Part shown: one piece after another, positions 8,747-15,230 of the stretch
Numbering within the stretch: position 1 is the stretch's first letter
How the letters are laid out: every line of letters begins with the position of its first letter
IMG/VR virus record: IMGVR_UViG_3300044742_000179
Location: 1 to 29,692 of that record
Strand: one strand, 5' to 3'
Length of the DNA stretch: 29,692 bases
Origin: a virus
The notes under the pieces: model-generated
The model's database searches: none
Told to the model about the DNA's origin: nothing
What the model saw: only the letters and a program-made list of their open reading frames with translations
Program-made: the position numbers and the translations under genes

Positions 8747-10300
8747 ATGATCTCGATCTGTATGTCGTCGGGCCATGGCAAATATATTCGGGGAGCTTCT
8801 GGATATCTGGACGAAGTGAACGAGGCACGCCGCGTGGTCGAGGAGACTGCGCGACTGTTGCGCGGCGCTGGCGTCGAGATCAAAACGTTCCACGACGATC
8901 AGAGCCACTCACAGAATGAAAATTTGAATCGCATCGTGAACTGGCACAACTCGAAATCGCGAACGCTCGATGTCAGCATCCACTTCAACGCCTACCAAAC
9001 CACCAGCACTGAGATGGGCGTGGAGTGCCTGTACCTGACGCAGAAAGATTTGGCGAAGAAGGTCGCGGACGGCATCGCGAAGGCGACGGCTCTGCCGAAT
9101 CGCGGACCAAAGTACAGAGATAATTTATTCTTCCTCAACTCAACGGCCATGCCGAGTGTGTTGGCGGAGATCGTGTTCGTTGATAGTTCTGCCGACGCGG
9201 AGGTGTACGAGGAGAACTTCAATGAGGTTTGCAGCGCGCTCGCCACGGCACTGTCAGGCAAGGCCATCGGGGTCGCCCCGCCAGTTTCGCCAGTTGAACC
9301 GCCGACAACGCCGCCGGTCATTCCGGAGGAAGAGCCGGGGCGGGAAACCATCGGGCTCGGCGACAAGGGTGACGACGTTGTCTACGTGCAGAACCTGCTC
9401 GGCGTCTTCCCGGCGGATGGCGACTTCGGCCCGATCACCGACGCGGCGGTGCGCGGCTATCAGGCGGCCTATGGTGAGGGCGTGACGTGCGACGGCATCG
9501 TCGGACCGAAGACGTGGCACGCGCTGGATTACTTGGAGAGCGCGAAGATGTCCGGCAACGACCGGATGCCAGCGGATCAGGCGCGACGGATCGCCAAGCT
9601 CGCTGAAGAAAGCGCGATAGCGAAGTATTCGTGGAAGGATCGCGGCAAGCTGCCGCTCGGCTACACCGCAGGCATCGCGCAGTGCTTCGGCCTTGCCGCG
9701 ACGCGACTGATGGAGGGCCACCCGATAGCGACGACGGCGGCGCAGGCCGACCGCAATCTACCTGACAAGGACGCGCTCAGTTGGTATCGCGACAAGTTCA
9801 CCGCCATCGGCATGGACAATTCGGTGGACGGTATTGACACCTTGCGTGCGTTGTTCGTGCTGCTGCTGGGCCTCGGCGCGCGCGAAAGTTCAGGACGTTA
9901 TTGTGAGGGGCGCGACATGAGCGCGACCAACGTCGCCGCCGACACAGCGGAAGCGAGTTGCTATCAAACCAGTTGGAATATCCGGTCGTGCAGTAGTGCG
10001 ATTCCGCCATTGCTGCAGGAATATTGGGCCAACCCGAACGGCTTCCTGCCGACGTTCCAAGAGGGCGTATCGCTGAAGAAGGATGAGCTTGCCAACTTCG
10101 GATCAGGTGATGGAGCGAAGTTTCAGTTCTTGAGCAAGTACGCTCCGGCTTTCCATGTGTTCGTGACCGCCGTCGGCTTGCGTTACTTGCGCCAGCATTG
10201 GGGGCCGATCAACCGGCAGGAGGTCGAGCTTCGGAAGGAAGCGAACGAGATGCTGCTGGATGTCCAGCACCTACTCAGCGAAGATTCTGCCGAACCATAG
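8747..10300 (+). CDS. Modular endolysin: zinc amidase, peptidoglycan-binding and lysozyme-like domains
   Basis: 517 aa. Residues 1-168 are an Amidase_3-type N-acetylmuramoyl-L-alanine amidase, which cuts the peptide stem from muramic acid; zinc ligands are likely His10 (SSGHGK), Glu23 or Glu26, and His79 (SIHFNA), with Glu141 (AEIVFVDS) as catalytic acid. A Pro-rich linker (about 172-198) leads to a peptidoglycan-binding domain at 201-262 (IGLGDKGDDVVYVQNLLG, GDFGPIT, DGIVGPKTW). Residues about 270-517 form a third domain with GARESSGRYCEGRD, where Glu380 could be a lysozyme-type acid. No signal peptide is seen, so it probably depends on a holin. GAGG lies just upstream of the start. Amidase and binding domains are firm; the third is inference. 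Confidence 0.88.
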   Translation: MISICMSSGHGKYIRGASGYLDEVNEARRVVEETARLLRGAGVEIKTFHDDQSHSQNENLNRIVNWHNSKSRTLDVSIHFNAYQTTSTEMGVECLYLTQKDLAKKVADGIAKATALPNRGPKYRDNLFFLNSTAMPSVLAEIVFVDSSADAEVYEENFNEVCSALATALSGKAIGVAPPVSPVEPPTTPPVIPEEEPGRETIGLGDKGDDVVYVQNLLGVFPADGDFGPITDAAVRGYQAAYGEGVTCDGIVGPKTWHALDYLESAKMSGNDRMPADQARRIAKLAEESAIAKYSWKDRGKLPLGYTAGIAQCFGLAATRLMEGHPIATTAAQADRNLPDKDALSWYRDKFTAIGMDNSVDGIDTLRALFVLLLGLGARESSGRYCEGRDMSATNVAADTAEASCYQTSWNIRSCSSAIPPLLQEYWANPNGFLPTFQEGVSLKKDELANFGSGDGAKFQFLSKYAPAFHVFVTAVGLRYLRQHWGPINRQEVELRKEANEMLLDVQHLLSEDSAEP

Positions 10301-10310
10301 GAGCTTTGTC

Positions 10311-10484
10311 ATGTATTTTCTGATAGCCGCAGCCGTCATCATCTTCATCGCGCTCATCCTGAAGTTCTGGATGAACGTCAACGCGGAAGAGGGTTTCCTT
10401 GGCAAGGGTTTGATGATCATTGTCGCGGTGCTGGTGATCATCGGCATCCTGTCGCTGTTCGGGCTTGTACCGAACTTTCGCTGA
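10311..10484 (+). CDS. Small two-segment membrane protein, candidate holin
   Basis: 57 aa. Two hydrophobic segments (about residues 2-19, FLIAAAVIIFIALILKF; and about 32-49, LMIIVAVLVIIGILSLFG) are joined by a short polar loop (NVNAEEGFLGKG). This shape fits a class II-type holin or another small inner-membrane phage protein. It starts 10 nt after the endolysin stop, behind GGAG, in the position where holins often sit. A longer reading from 10260 overlaps the endolysin and lacks a good ribosome binding site. The holin role is inferred from topology and neighbour only. Confidence 0.65.
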   Translation: MYFLIAAAVIIFIALILKFWMNVNAEEGFLGKGLMIIVAVLVIIGILSLFGLVPNFR

Positions 10485-10513
10485 AGCGCCGCGATCACAA
10501 GTTCCGGCGCTTC
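10483..10513 (+). other. Inverted repeat just after the holin candidate
   Basis: GAAGCGCCG (10483-10491) and CGGCGCTTC (10505-10513) form a perfect 9-bp stem with a 13-nt loop that starts on the stop codon. No T-run follows, so it is not a standard terminator. It may protect the 3' end of the late transcript ahead of the true terminator at 10546-10584. Confidence 0.5.
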
Positions 10514-10545
10514 CGCCGTTTCCGCCTGCACCGCCCGATATTTGC

Positions 10546-10584
10546 AAGGCTCCATGCTGATTCGCGTGGAGCCTTTTTCTTTTC
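10546..10584 (+). terminator. Rho-independent terminator of the late tail/lysis operon
   Basis: AAGGCTCCATGC (10546-10557) pairs with GCGTGGAGCCTT (10564-10575), a 12-bp stem with one G-T pair and loop TGATTC, followed by TTTTCTTTT. This is a strong intrinsic terminator on the + strand. It separates the tail/lysis block from the next transcription unit at 10670. Confidence 0.85.
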
Positions 10585-10669
10585 CAAAACAAAACGGTGG
10601 CTACACGTAGCGAAACTGTATAGTGTTACCTTCGTTGCAACAGACTTCAACCCTAGGAGTTCCCTGAAA

Positions 10670-11422
10670 ATGAAGAAGCTATTGCTGGCGGTTACGATGA
10701 TGGCTGCGTTTGCCAGCGGCGCGAAGGCTGAGATTCTTGGCGGTCTCAATTGGGACGCGTCGGGTGCTACCCTATTGCAGTTGGTGCCAACGGTGCCAAC
10801 CGGCAATCAGGTGCAGAACCTTCCCTGCATTATCTGCGGAGCGAATCAGCCGCAGCAGCCGACAGGGTTCGGTTACAATCTGTTCGGGAATACCGGCAAC
10901 GCGGACACGGTGGCGTTCTTCTCCACCTCTATCGCCGGTCAACCGCAGACTGGTTTGGCCCTTGACACGTTCGGCGGCCTCTTGAGTGGCTACTCTATCG
11001 GTGACGGCAGCATCTTCCAGAATGCCCTGCTCGGCAGCCTGGGATTTTCTGTCGGTATCGACGTCAACGACACCAACGTCGCGCAGACGCTGGAGTCGTT
11101 CTGGTTCCTGAACTACACGCAGCAGACTGTGCTGGCCGTGTATTCGCCGGGACCGGGTGGCACGTTGCTTCCGGACATCAACAACGGAACGGGATTTCCT
11201 GATTGGACTCTTACAGGCTTCGACCTGACGGGGATCAATATCGGGGATCGGATCGGCTTCTACGCTCGCATCACCGGTGCGAACGATGGGCCGGATTCGT
11301 TCTTCATCCAGCCGTTCGCGGTGCCGGGTCCGGCTGTCGGCGCAGGACTTCCTGCGTTGGTGATGGCTTTGGCCGGGATGTTTGGGTTCAACCGACTGCG
11401 TCGTCGTCGTCTCGCTGCGTAA
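10670..11422 (+). CDS. Secreted protein with a PEP-CTERM-like C-terminal sorting tail
   Basis: 250 aa. A signal peptide (MKKLLLAVTMMAAFASGAKA, likely cut after Ala20) is followed by a Gly/Asn/Thr-rich beta-type ectodomain with one C-x-x-C pair (PCIICGA). The C-terminus is tripartite: a VPGPAVGAGLP motif, a hydrophobic segment (LVMALAGMFGF) and an RRRRLAA basic end. This is the layout of PEP-CTERM/VPxPA sorting signals handled by exosortase systems, and the VPGP-x-x-G-A-G-L-P form is one I associate with Bradyrhizobium proteins. It begins a new unit after the terminator, with AGGAG upstream. The ectodomain is not recognised; a role in altering the infected cell surface is speculation. Confidence 0.8.
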   Translation: MKKLLLAVTMMAAFASGAKAEILGGLNWDASGATLLQLVPTVPTGNQVQNLPCIICGANQPQQPTGFGYNLFGNTGNADTVAFFSTSIAGQPQTGLALDTFGGLLSGYSIGDGSIFQNALLGSLGFSVGIDVNDTNVAQTLESFWFLNYTQQTVLAVYSPGPGGTLLPDINNGTGFPDWTLTGFDLTGINIGDRIGFYARITGANDGPDSFFIQPFAVPGPAVGAGLPALVMALAGMFGFNRLRRRRLAA

Positions 11423-11605
11423 ATGCGCAAGCGGCCTTTACTTACTAAGGCCGAGAAAAAAGAACGCCAGCGCATCCTTCAGGTGCGCTGGCGCAAACGT
11501 AATCCTGACTATCAACGGGAATGGCAAGTTGCGAACCGCGAATATGTCAAGCTGATGAAGCGCAAGTACCGGGCGAGGAAGGAGAAAGAAAAATGTGGGT
11601 TCTAA
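11423..11605 (+). CDS. Small, highly basic protein
   Basis: 60 aa, starting on the base after the previous stop. It is dominated by Arg and Lys (MRKRPLLTKAEKKERQRIL, VRWRKRNPDYQREW, LMKRKYRARKEKEK) and likely helical. The R-x-R-x-x-N-x-x-Y-x-x-x-W/Y spacing resembles short basic segments found in phage DNA-binding or HNH-associated proteins, but no HNH or zinc motif is present. Nucleic-acid binding is plausible from charge only. Its end overlaps the next start by 13 nt. Confidence 0.6.
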   Translation: MRKRPLLTKAEKKERQRILQVRWRKRNPDYQREWQVANREYVKLMKRKYRARKEKEKCGF

Positions 11606-11874
11606 TCATTCTGCTGTTCACCACTGCAGGCGCTTACGGGCAAGCCTGGACTCCTCCGTTCTGCGTTGGTGCCAACATGGCGCTTCAATACAATCAGCAA
11701 GGCTGGCAATGCGTGAAGATCGTGGGCGAACAGGGTCCGGCCGGTCCGGCCGGTCCTCCGGGTCCTGCCGGTGGCGCACTTCCTGCCGCTCCGCCTCCGA
11801 CGCAGTGCATCACGTCGAATTGGGATGGCAAGCAATGGGTCTGCGTGCCGACGGAATATTTGACATCGAAGTGA
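11593..11874 (+). CDS. Secreted collagen-like small protein
   Basis: 93 aa. A short signal sequence (MWVLIILLFTTAGAYGQA) is followed by a Cys-containing segment (PPFCVGANMAL, GWQCVKIV), a collagen-like run of five Gly-x-y triplets (GPAGPAGPPGPAG), a Pro-rich linker and a second Cys-containing segment (QCITSNWDGKQWVCVP). The two flanking parts are alike (C-x(n)-W-x-C-V), suggesting a duplicated small domain joined by the collagen-like rod. Start ATG is behind GGAGAAAG; a longer reading from 11521 overlaps the preceding gene without such a site. Collagen-like stretches are common in phage surface proteins; export across the host membrane is the unusual part here. Confidence 0.7.
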   Translation: MWVLIILLFTTAGAYGQAWTPPFCVGANMALQYNQQGWQCVKIVGEQGPAGPAGPPGPAGGALPAAPPPTQCITSNWDGKQWVCVPTEYLTSK

Positions 11875-12053
11875 GTAACAAGTACGGTAAGCCCAAGCTG
11901 CGCAGGGAGGTGATCGAGGGAGCGGTCGCCGCCTATCTGCGCGGTGTGCCGCTCAAGGAGATCGCGGCGAGGTTCGACTGCAGCATGCAGTCCGTCATCA
12001 ATCACGCGGCCAAGGCCGGGTTCAAGCTGCGGAAGAAAAGGAGACGACCGTGA
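11871..12053 (+). CDS. Small helix-turn-helix protein
   Basis: 60 aa, with a GTG start overlapping the previous TGA (GTGA at 11871-11874). Residues about 13-52 form a compact helix-turn-helix (VIEGAVAAYLRGVPLKEIAA then RFDCSMQSVINHAAKAGF), similar to the resolvase/terminase-type HTH in which L-K-E-I-A-x-x-F is the first helix and S-x-x-S-V-x-x-H/x-x-A-x-x-x-G the recognition part. The C-terminus is basic (KLRKKRRRP). It probably binds DNA as a small regulator; the target is unknown. TGCTA palindromes elsewhere in the window are possible sites but nothing links them. Confidence 0.7.
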   Translation: MSNKYGKPKLRREVIEGAVAAYLRGVPLKEIAARFDCSMQSVINHAAKAGFKLRKKRRRP

Positions 12054-12259
12054 CGCTGCGACTGTGGACAATCTACGATCACCCGTCCGACTACCCGGAC
12101 TGTTTCGTCGCACGTGAATTTGTTCTTGACAAGCCAACCGAGAATTTTATGGCGGTGCCTGATCTCGAAACGCTGCGCGGCCATTTTCTTGAGATCGGCC
12201 TGAAGTGCATCCCCCGCTCGCCGGACGATGAACCACAGATCGTGGAGACTTGGCTGTGA
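12050..12259 (+). CDS. Small hypothetical protein
   Basis: 69 aa with a GTG start overlapping the previous stop (GTGA). It begins MTLRLWTIYDHPSDYPDCFV and contains LRGHFLEIGLKCIPRSPDDEP. The opening (L-W-T-I-Y-D-x-P-x-D-Y-P) resembles that of small phage proteins of unknown function common in proteobacterial phages. No catalytic motif is seen. Tight overlap on both sides places it in one cotranslated block with the HTH and zinc-ribbon genes. Confidence 0.65.
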   Translation: MTLRLWTIYDHPSDYPDCFVAREFVLDKPTENFMAVPDLETLRGHFLEIGLKCIPRSPDDEPQIVETWL

Positions 12260-12534
12260 GTCGCGTCAATTTCACGGTCTGTCCGTTCTGCGGTGATGAA
12301 CACGACCGTTCGAGTGCTGTCACTCGACGTGGCGCGCTTCCTCATGTCGAGCCGCGCATGAGGCCGGGCGACGCATCCATGTGCATCAAGTGCGGTGAGT
12401 TCAGCGTGATGGGTTGGAGTGATGCGCTGCGCAAGCCGAGCCCGGATGAAAGCGCGATGCTGGCGCGCGATCCAGCCGTGCGAAGGGTGCGCGAGGCGTG
12501 GCAGGAAACGGTCGGCAGAAAAAAGGTGTCGTGA
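12256..12534 (+). CDS. Zinc-ribbon-like small protein
   Basis: 92 aa from the GTG that overlaps the previous TGA. Two Cys pairs (Cys9/Cys12 in VCPFCGD and Cys43/Cys46 in MCIKCGE) separated by about 30 residues fit a treble-clef or zinc-ribbon fold. The C-terminal half is helical (DESAMLARDPAVRRVREAW) and basic at the end. Small proteins of this type are frequent in phage accessory regions and may bind nucleic acid or protein partners; the target is not indicated. Confidence 0.65.
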   Translation: MSRVNFTVCPFCGDEHDRSSAVTRRGALPHVEPRMRPGDASMCIKCGEFSVMGWSDALRKPSPDESAMLARDPAVRRVREAWQETVGRKKVS

Positions 12535-12535
12535 G

Positions 12536-12634
12536 ATGCGATGGTGGTGTGTGCTTTTCCACCGTAAGAATCATCACCGCGTCAGTCGCGGGTTGTGGGA
12601 GTGTTCTTGGTGCGGGCGGTTCTGGAGACGATAA
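12536..12634 (+). CDS. Tiny Cys/His/Trp-rich peptide
   Basis: 32 aa beginning MRWWCVLFHRKNHHR and ending CSWCGRFWRR. It has Cys5, three His in the middle and a C-x-x-C pair near the end, enough to bind one zinc ion. The ATG is 1 nt after the previous stop. It is short enough to be chance, but the coupled position and the Cys/His spacing argue that it is real. Confidence 0.45.
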   Translation: MRWWCVLFHRKNHHRVSRGLWECSWCGRFWRR

Positions 12635-12655
12635 ACCCAAAGGAGAGAATCCAAA

Positions 12656-12904
12656 ATGATGCGAGCGCGATCAGAAGTCATTACGTTTAACCGCGACGAT
12701 CTCGAAAAGGTTGTGCGCCACATGGCACAGGCGCAGATTGCCGGATCGTTGTTCATCGGCAAGTTCGGAGACCAGACGGTGCGGTGGATGCCAGATGGCG
12801 GCGTTGAAGTGGTGACCAGCTACGTGGAAGGATCGTTCAACGATCTGCCGCCAGCGGTCGAGGATACGCCGACCCGAGCAATAACCAAGCGCGGCAAGCG
12901 TTAG
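12656..12904 (+). CDS. Small hypothetical protein ending the + strand accessory block
   Basis: 82 aa behind a strong AAAGGAGAG site. It reads MMRARSEVITFNRDDLEKVV, then GSLFIGKFGDQTVRWMPDGG and a Thr/Lys/Arg-rich tail, suggesting an alpha/beta fold with a DQTVRWMPDGGVEV hairpin. No family is recognised. Its TAG (12902-12904) overlaps the stop of the convergent gene at 12901-13866, so the two transcripts must collide or be terminated inside each other. Confidence 0.7.
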   Translation: MMRARSEVITFNRDDLEKVVRHMAQAQIAGSLFIGKFGDQTVRWMPDGGVEVVTSYVEGSFNDLPPAVEDTPTRAITKRGKR

Positions 12905-13866
12905 ACTTCCATTTCGTAGTCTTTCATGACCCGGCCACGGGATCGGTCTCCTCGCGTGAAAGGACGCCAGAAGAACAAGCCCGTTCGACGGTTTTTGAAA
13001 TGCCCGATGACGAAGTGCTGCCGCAGAGCGCGATGATCCGTGCTCTGGCTGTTGCCCGTTGCACGCTGAATATGATGTGCGTGGATTTTCACAATGTGAT
13101 AGGAGAGCAGCGGGGGCTTGCCCCTGCTCGCTCTCTTTTTGTTGAACTGCGTGTGGTCCACGTACTCAGTTTGATGAACGTTGCGGCAGTTGAGCAATGC
13201 CAGCATGGATTCTAGAAATTGTGTCTCTCCAGCCCAATCCTGATTCGCCATCGTCCAAAGAGTTATTGAGGTGGCCCTGTCAACGTTGCTATGAAACAGA
13301 GGGGAAAAATAATCTGGTTCGCAAGCCTGAACCACATTGATCAGCCGCTTGCGATCCTCTATCTTGGCCTTCAGCCACCACATGGAGTGATGCGGCGCGT
13401 TGCTTGTAACCTCTTCTTGTGATGCTCTATCTTTATCCCTGTTCGTCATGTCGAACTGGATGGCCAGGAAACTCACGCAACGTTCTAACTGATTGGTGAC
13501 AGGACTGCGAAGCGTCCAGAACATATGCGCTTTGAAAGCGGACATGTCGGGGCGGGTGGCCTTCAAAAGAAAACCGACCCGCTCTGGACGAGCCTGCCAA
13601 GCTTTTGGATTGTCTCCCTCGTTGAAATGCGGCCGACCAGACTGCGGGAATTCTATCCAGATCTCGGGATACGGCAGGCGGCAGAATTCCAGGGCTTTAG
13701 AAATCTGAGTGTAGTCTGTCGCCAAGGCATCCGCGATCTGGGAAAATTCTGGCGTCAGATTGAACTTGACCGCACCTTTGATCCTGTCGATGATGCGGTC
13801 TAGTCCATCACTGGGAAAGAGACTGCTTCCCGTGATTCCGTCACGAACGATCTCATCACACAGCAT
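12901..13866 (-). CDS. Uncharacterised phage protein with a conserved-looking C-terminus
   Basis: 321 aa from the ATG at 13866, which has GAGGAAGAGA about 7 nt upstream; an earlier in-frame ATG at 13899 lies inside the preceding gene and lacks such a site. The first 200 residues are alpha/beta without recognised motifs (FSQIADALATDYTQISKALE, LPYPEIWIEFP). The C-terminal 70 residues (PPLLSYHIVKIHAHHIQ, LRQHFVIGHFKNRRTG, FFWRPFTRGD, MKDYEMEV) have a dense H-x-V-x-G-H-F-K-x-R-x-x-G-x-F-W-x-P-x-x-R-G pattern that I have seen in hypothetical proteins of alphaproteobacterial phages. Several His could bind metal. Function unknown. Confidence 0.75.
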   Translation of the reverse strand: MLCDEIVRDGITGSSLFPSDGLDRIIDRIKGAVKFNLTPEFSQIADALATDYTQISKALEFCRLPYPEIWIEFPQSGRPHFNEGDNPKAWQARPERVGFLLKATRPDMSAFKAHMFWTLRSPVTNQLERCVSFLAIQFDMTNRDKDRASQEEVTSNAPHHSMWWLKAKIEDRKRLINVVQACEPDYFSPLFHSNVDRATSITLWTMANQDWAGETQFLESMLALLNCRNVHQTEYVDHTQFNKKRASRGKPPLLSYHIVKIHAHHIQRATGNSQSTDHRALRQHFVIGHFKNRRTGLFFWRPFTRGDRSRGRVMKDYEMEV

Positions 13867-13867
13867 G

Positions 13868-14047
13868 CTATTTCTCTTCCTCGATAAACTCTGCATCAAA
13901 CTTTTTGCGGAATGCTATGAACTCGGCGCGTTCCATCGTCAGGTTGCCAAGAGCTGCATAGGTGCCGCCGTCGGTCGCAACGAAGACGCGACAGTACACA
14001 TGCGGTGCGAGCATGTTGTTCAAGTAGCGAACCCGGAAGACAATCAT
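13868..14047 (-). CDS. Small hypothetical protein
   Basis: 59 aa on the - strand beginning MIVFRVRYLNNMLAPHVYCR and ending FDAEFIEEEK. The ATG overlaps the previous gene's TGA (ATGA), and its stop lies 2 nt before the next start, so it fills what would otherwise be a 170-nt gap. The sequence suggests a beta hairpin (VYCRVFVATDGGTYAALGNL) followed by a helix (MERAEFIAFRKKFDAEF). Small phage proteins with this layout are common and mostly uncharacterised. Composition and exact packing make it a likely real gene. Confidence 0.72.
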   Translation of the reverse strand: MIVFRVRYLNNMLAPHVYCRVFVATDGGTYAALGNLTMERAEFIAFRKKFDAEFIEEEK

Positions 14048-14313
14048 GGTTTGGGTTCCTCAAAACGTTTGATCTGCTCCTTGAACATCTTTACGATATC
14101 CTCTCGATTCGCGCCATTCGAGATGTAATTACACCGTCCCGTTCTGTCGTTGTACGGAAACAGCAACACGACGAAACCGGTTTTGCGTTCAATCTTGCCG
14201 GTCAGTGCGTTCTTGCCGTTGAGGATTGTATCTAGTCCCTCTGCAATGGCGTTCATGGTTTCCCGGAATTTTGTTTCTATCGGGCCGTCACCGAGTTGCT
14301 TGTCGTCAGCCAT
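14044..14313 (-). CDS. Small hypothetical protein
   Basis: 89 aa, MADDKQLGDGPIETKFRETM at the start and KEQIKRFEEPKP at the end, with AAAGGA about 7 nt upstream of the ATG. It has an N-terminal helix (NAIAEGLDTILNG), a central beta strand pair (KTGFVVLLFPYNDRTGRCNYI) and a C-terminal helix (REDIVKMFKEQIKRF). No enzyme motif. The V-V-L-L-F-P-Y and G-R-C-N-Y-I-S-N-G segments look conserved-type in rhizobial phage proteins, from memory. Function unknown. Confidence 0.7.
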   Translation of the reverse strand: MADDKQLGDGPIETKFRETMNAIAEGLDTILNGKNALTGKIERKTGFVVLLFPYNDRTGRCNYISNGANREDIVKMFKEQIKRFEEPKP

Positions 14314-14329
14314 GGTTCTGTTCCTTTGA

Positions 14330-14422
14330 TTACAATGCTAGAAAGATGAGCCATATGATGAACATGATTAGAAGGACAACGCCGACTGCAGCGTAGCCCG
14401 GATGGTCGAACATCATCATCAT
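14330..14422 (-). CDS. 30-residue single-pass membrane peptide
   Basis: MMMMFDHPGYAAV leads into one hydrophobic helix (VVLLIMFIIWLIFLAL) reaching the C-terminus. The ATG overlaps the upstream TGA (ATGA at 14422-14419) with GAGGAGGAAG just before it, although that site also encodes the upstream Glu-rich tail. Its stop is 17 nt before the next gene. It could insert in the host inner membrane; a lysis or superinfection role is only speculation. The ATG repeat makes the exact start uncertain by up to three codons. Confidence 0.55.
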   Translation of the reverse strand: MMMMFDHPGYAAVGVVLLIMFIIWLIFLAL

Positions 14423-14688
14423 AGTTCTTCCTCCTCTTCTATTGCTATGGGTTTTTCCCACGGTGGCGGCTTGGCTCTTTCAGCGTAGACGATGTTAGAA
14501 ACCGTGTCGTGTCGCATCTTGAACCATTTTCTTTTGTGCAACGAGTAAGCTCGCACGTACTCGTGAACATCCTCGAAAGGAAATTCCTTGCTGCAGGCGA
14601 TGGCCCCTGTTTCACCCATCTTCAGCATTCGAAGGGACGCATGGACTCGCTTTGATAATTCAGTAAGCTGTTTCTTGTCGAGCTCCAT
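14419..14688 (-). CDS. Small helical hypothetical protein
   Basis: 89 aa from the ATG at 14688, chosen because AAAGGA lies 7 nt upstream; an in-frame earlier ATG at 14733 lacks this. It reads MELDKKQLTELSKRVHASLR, then MGETGAIACSKEFPFEDVHE and YSLHKRKWFKMRHDTV, ending in an acidic EEEEEL tail. The middle resembles small proteins in which a helix-hairpin arrangement places aromatic and basic residues together, but no family is recognised. It overlaps the end of the upstream secreted-protein gene by 67 nt in another frame, an unusually long overlap. Confidence 0.65.
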   Translation of the reverse strand: MELDKKQLTELSKRVHASLRMLKMGETGAIACSKEFPFEDVHEYVRAYSLHKRKWFKMRHDTVSNIVYAERAKPPPWEKPIAIEEEEEL

Positions 14689-15230
14689 TGGTAGTCCTTT
14701 CTCGGCATGAAGTATCTGCCGTGCAACCGCCACGCTGTCATTCCAACCACCACCGTCAGAAGAATCAGCATGAGCATCAGGATCAGCTTGGGCGCCGAAG
14801 GCTCGAGCGGCGGCCAGACATCAGGTTGCTCTCCATTGAAACTGGAGAACGGTTCTTCCCTCTGGGCTTCTCGCGCCGCCTGGACCCAAGCCCACTGAGG
14901 GAAGTCCTCGATCGTCTTCGGAATAGCCTGCAGGGGCGGAGCAGGGTGCTCCCCCGGTGGCGGGAGAGGAGGAAGCACTTGCTGCACTGGCGGTTCAGGA
15001 TCAGGGTCATCCTTGTAGTAGATGGCCCGCCTCTGTTGCAGGCGCGGAGGATCCCCCTTTGAATCCTGACGCGCCCGCGCCAACGAATTCGCCCAGCACC
15101 TCCCGTTCTTTCCGACGCTCCAATACAGATGTGCCTTCGGGAATGCTGCCACCGCTTCCCCTCTAGAAAGACACCGCGCTTCCACCTCTACTGACGAGAA
15201 GAGAAGCAAAAAGAGGATGAGCAGTTTCAT
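14622..15230 (-). CDS. Secreted/membrane protein with Pro-rich stalk
   Basis: 202 aa. A signal peptide (MKLLILFLLLFSSVEVEA) precedes a short Cys-containing domain (RCLSRGEAVAAFPKAHLYW, GRCWANS), then a long Pro-rich stretch (PDPEPPVQQVLPPLPPPGEH) and a second hydrophobic segment near residues 148-168 (LILMLMLILLTVVVGM) followed by a basic cytoplasmic tail. This is a type I membrane topology. The C-L-S-R-G-E-A-x-x-A-F-P-x-A-H-L-Y-W opening resembles hypothetical proteins I recall from rhizobial genomes and phages. GGAGG precedes the start and the ATG overlaps the previous stop. A spanin-like role was considered, but no lipobox is present. Confidence 0.7.
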   Translation of the reverse strand: MKLLILFLLLFSSVEVEARCLSRGEAVAAFPKAHLYWSVGKNGRCWANSLARARQDSKGDPPRLQQRRAIYYKDDPDPEPPVQQVLPPLPPPGEHPAPPLQAIPKTIEDFPQWAWVQAAREAQREEPFSSFNGEQPDVWPPLEPSAPKLILMLMLILLTVVVGMTAWRLHGRYFMPRKDYQWSSTRNSLLNYQSESMRPFEC

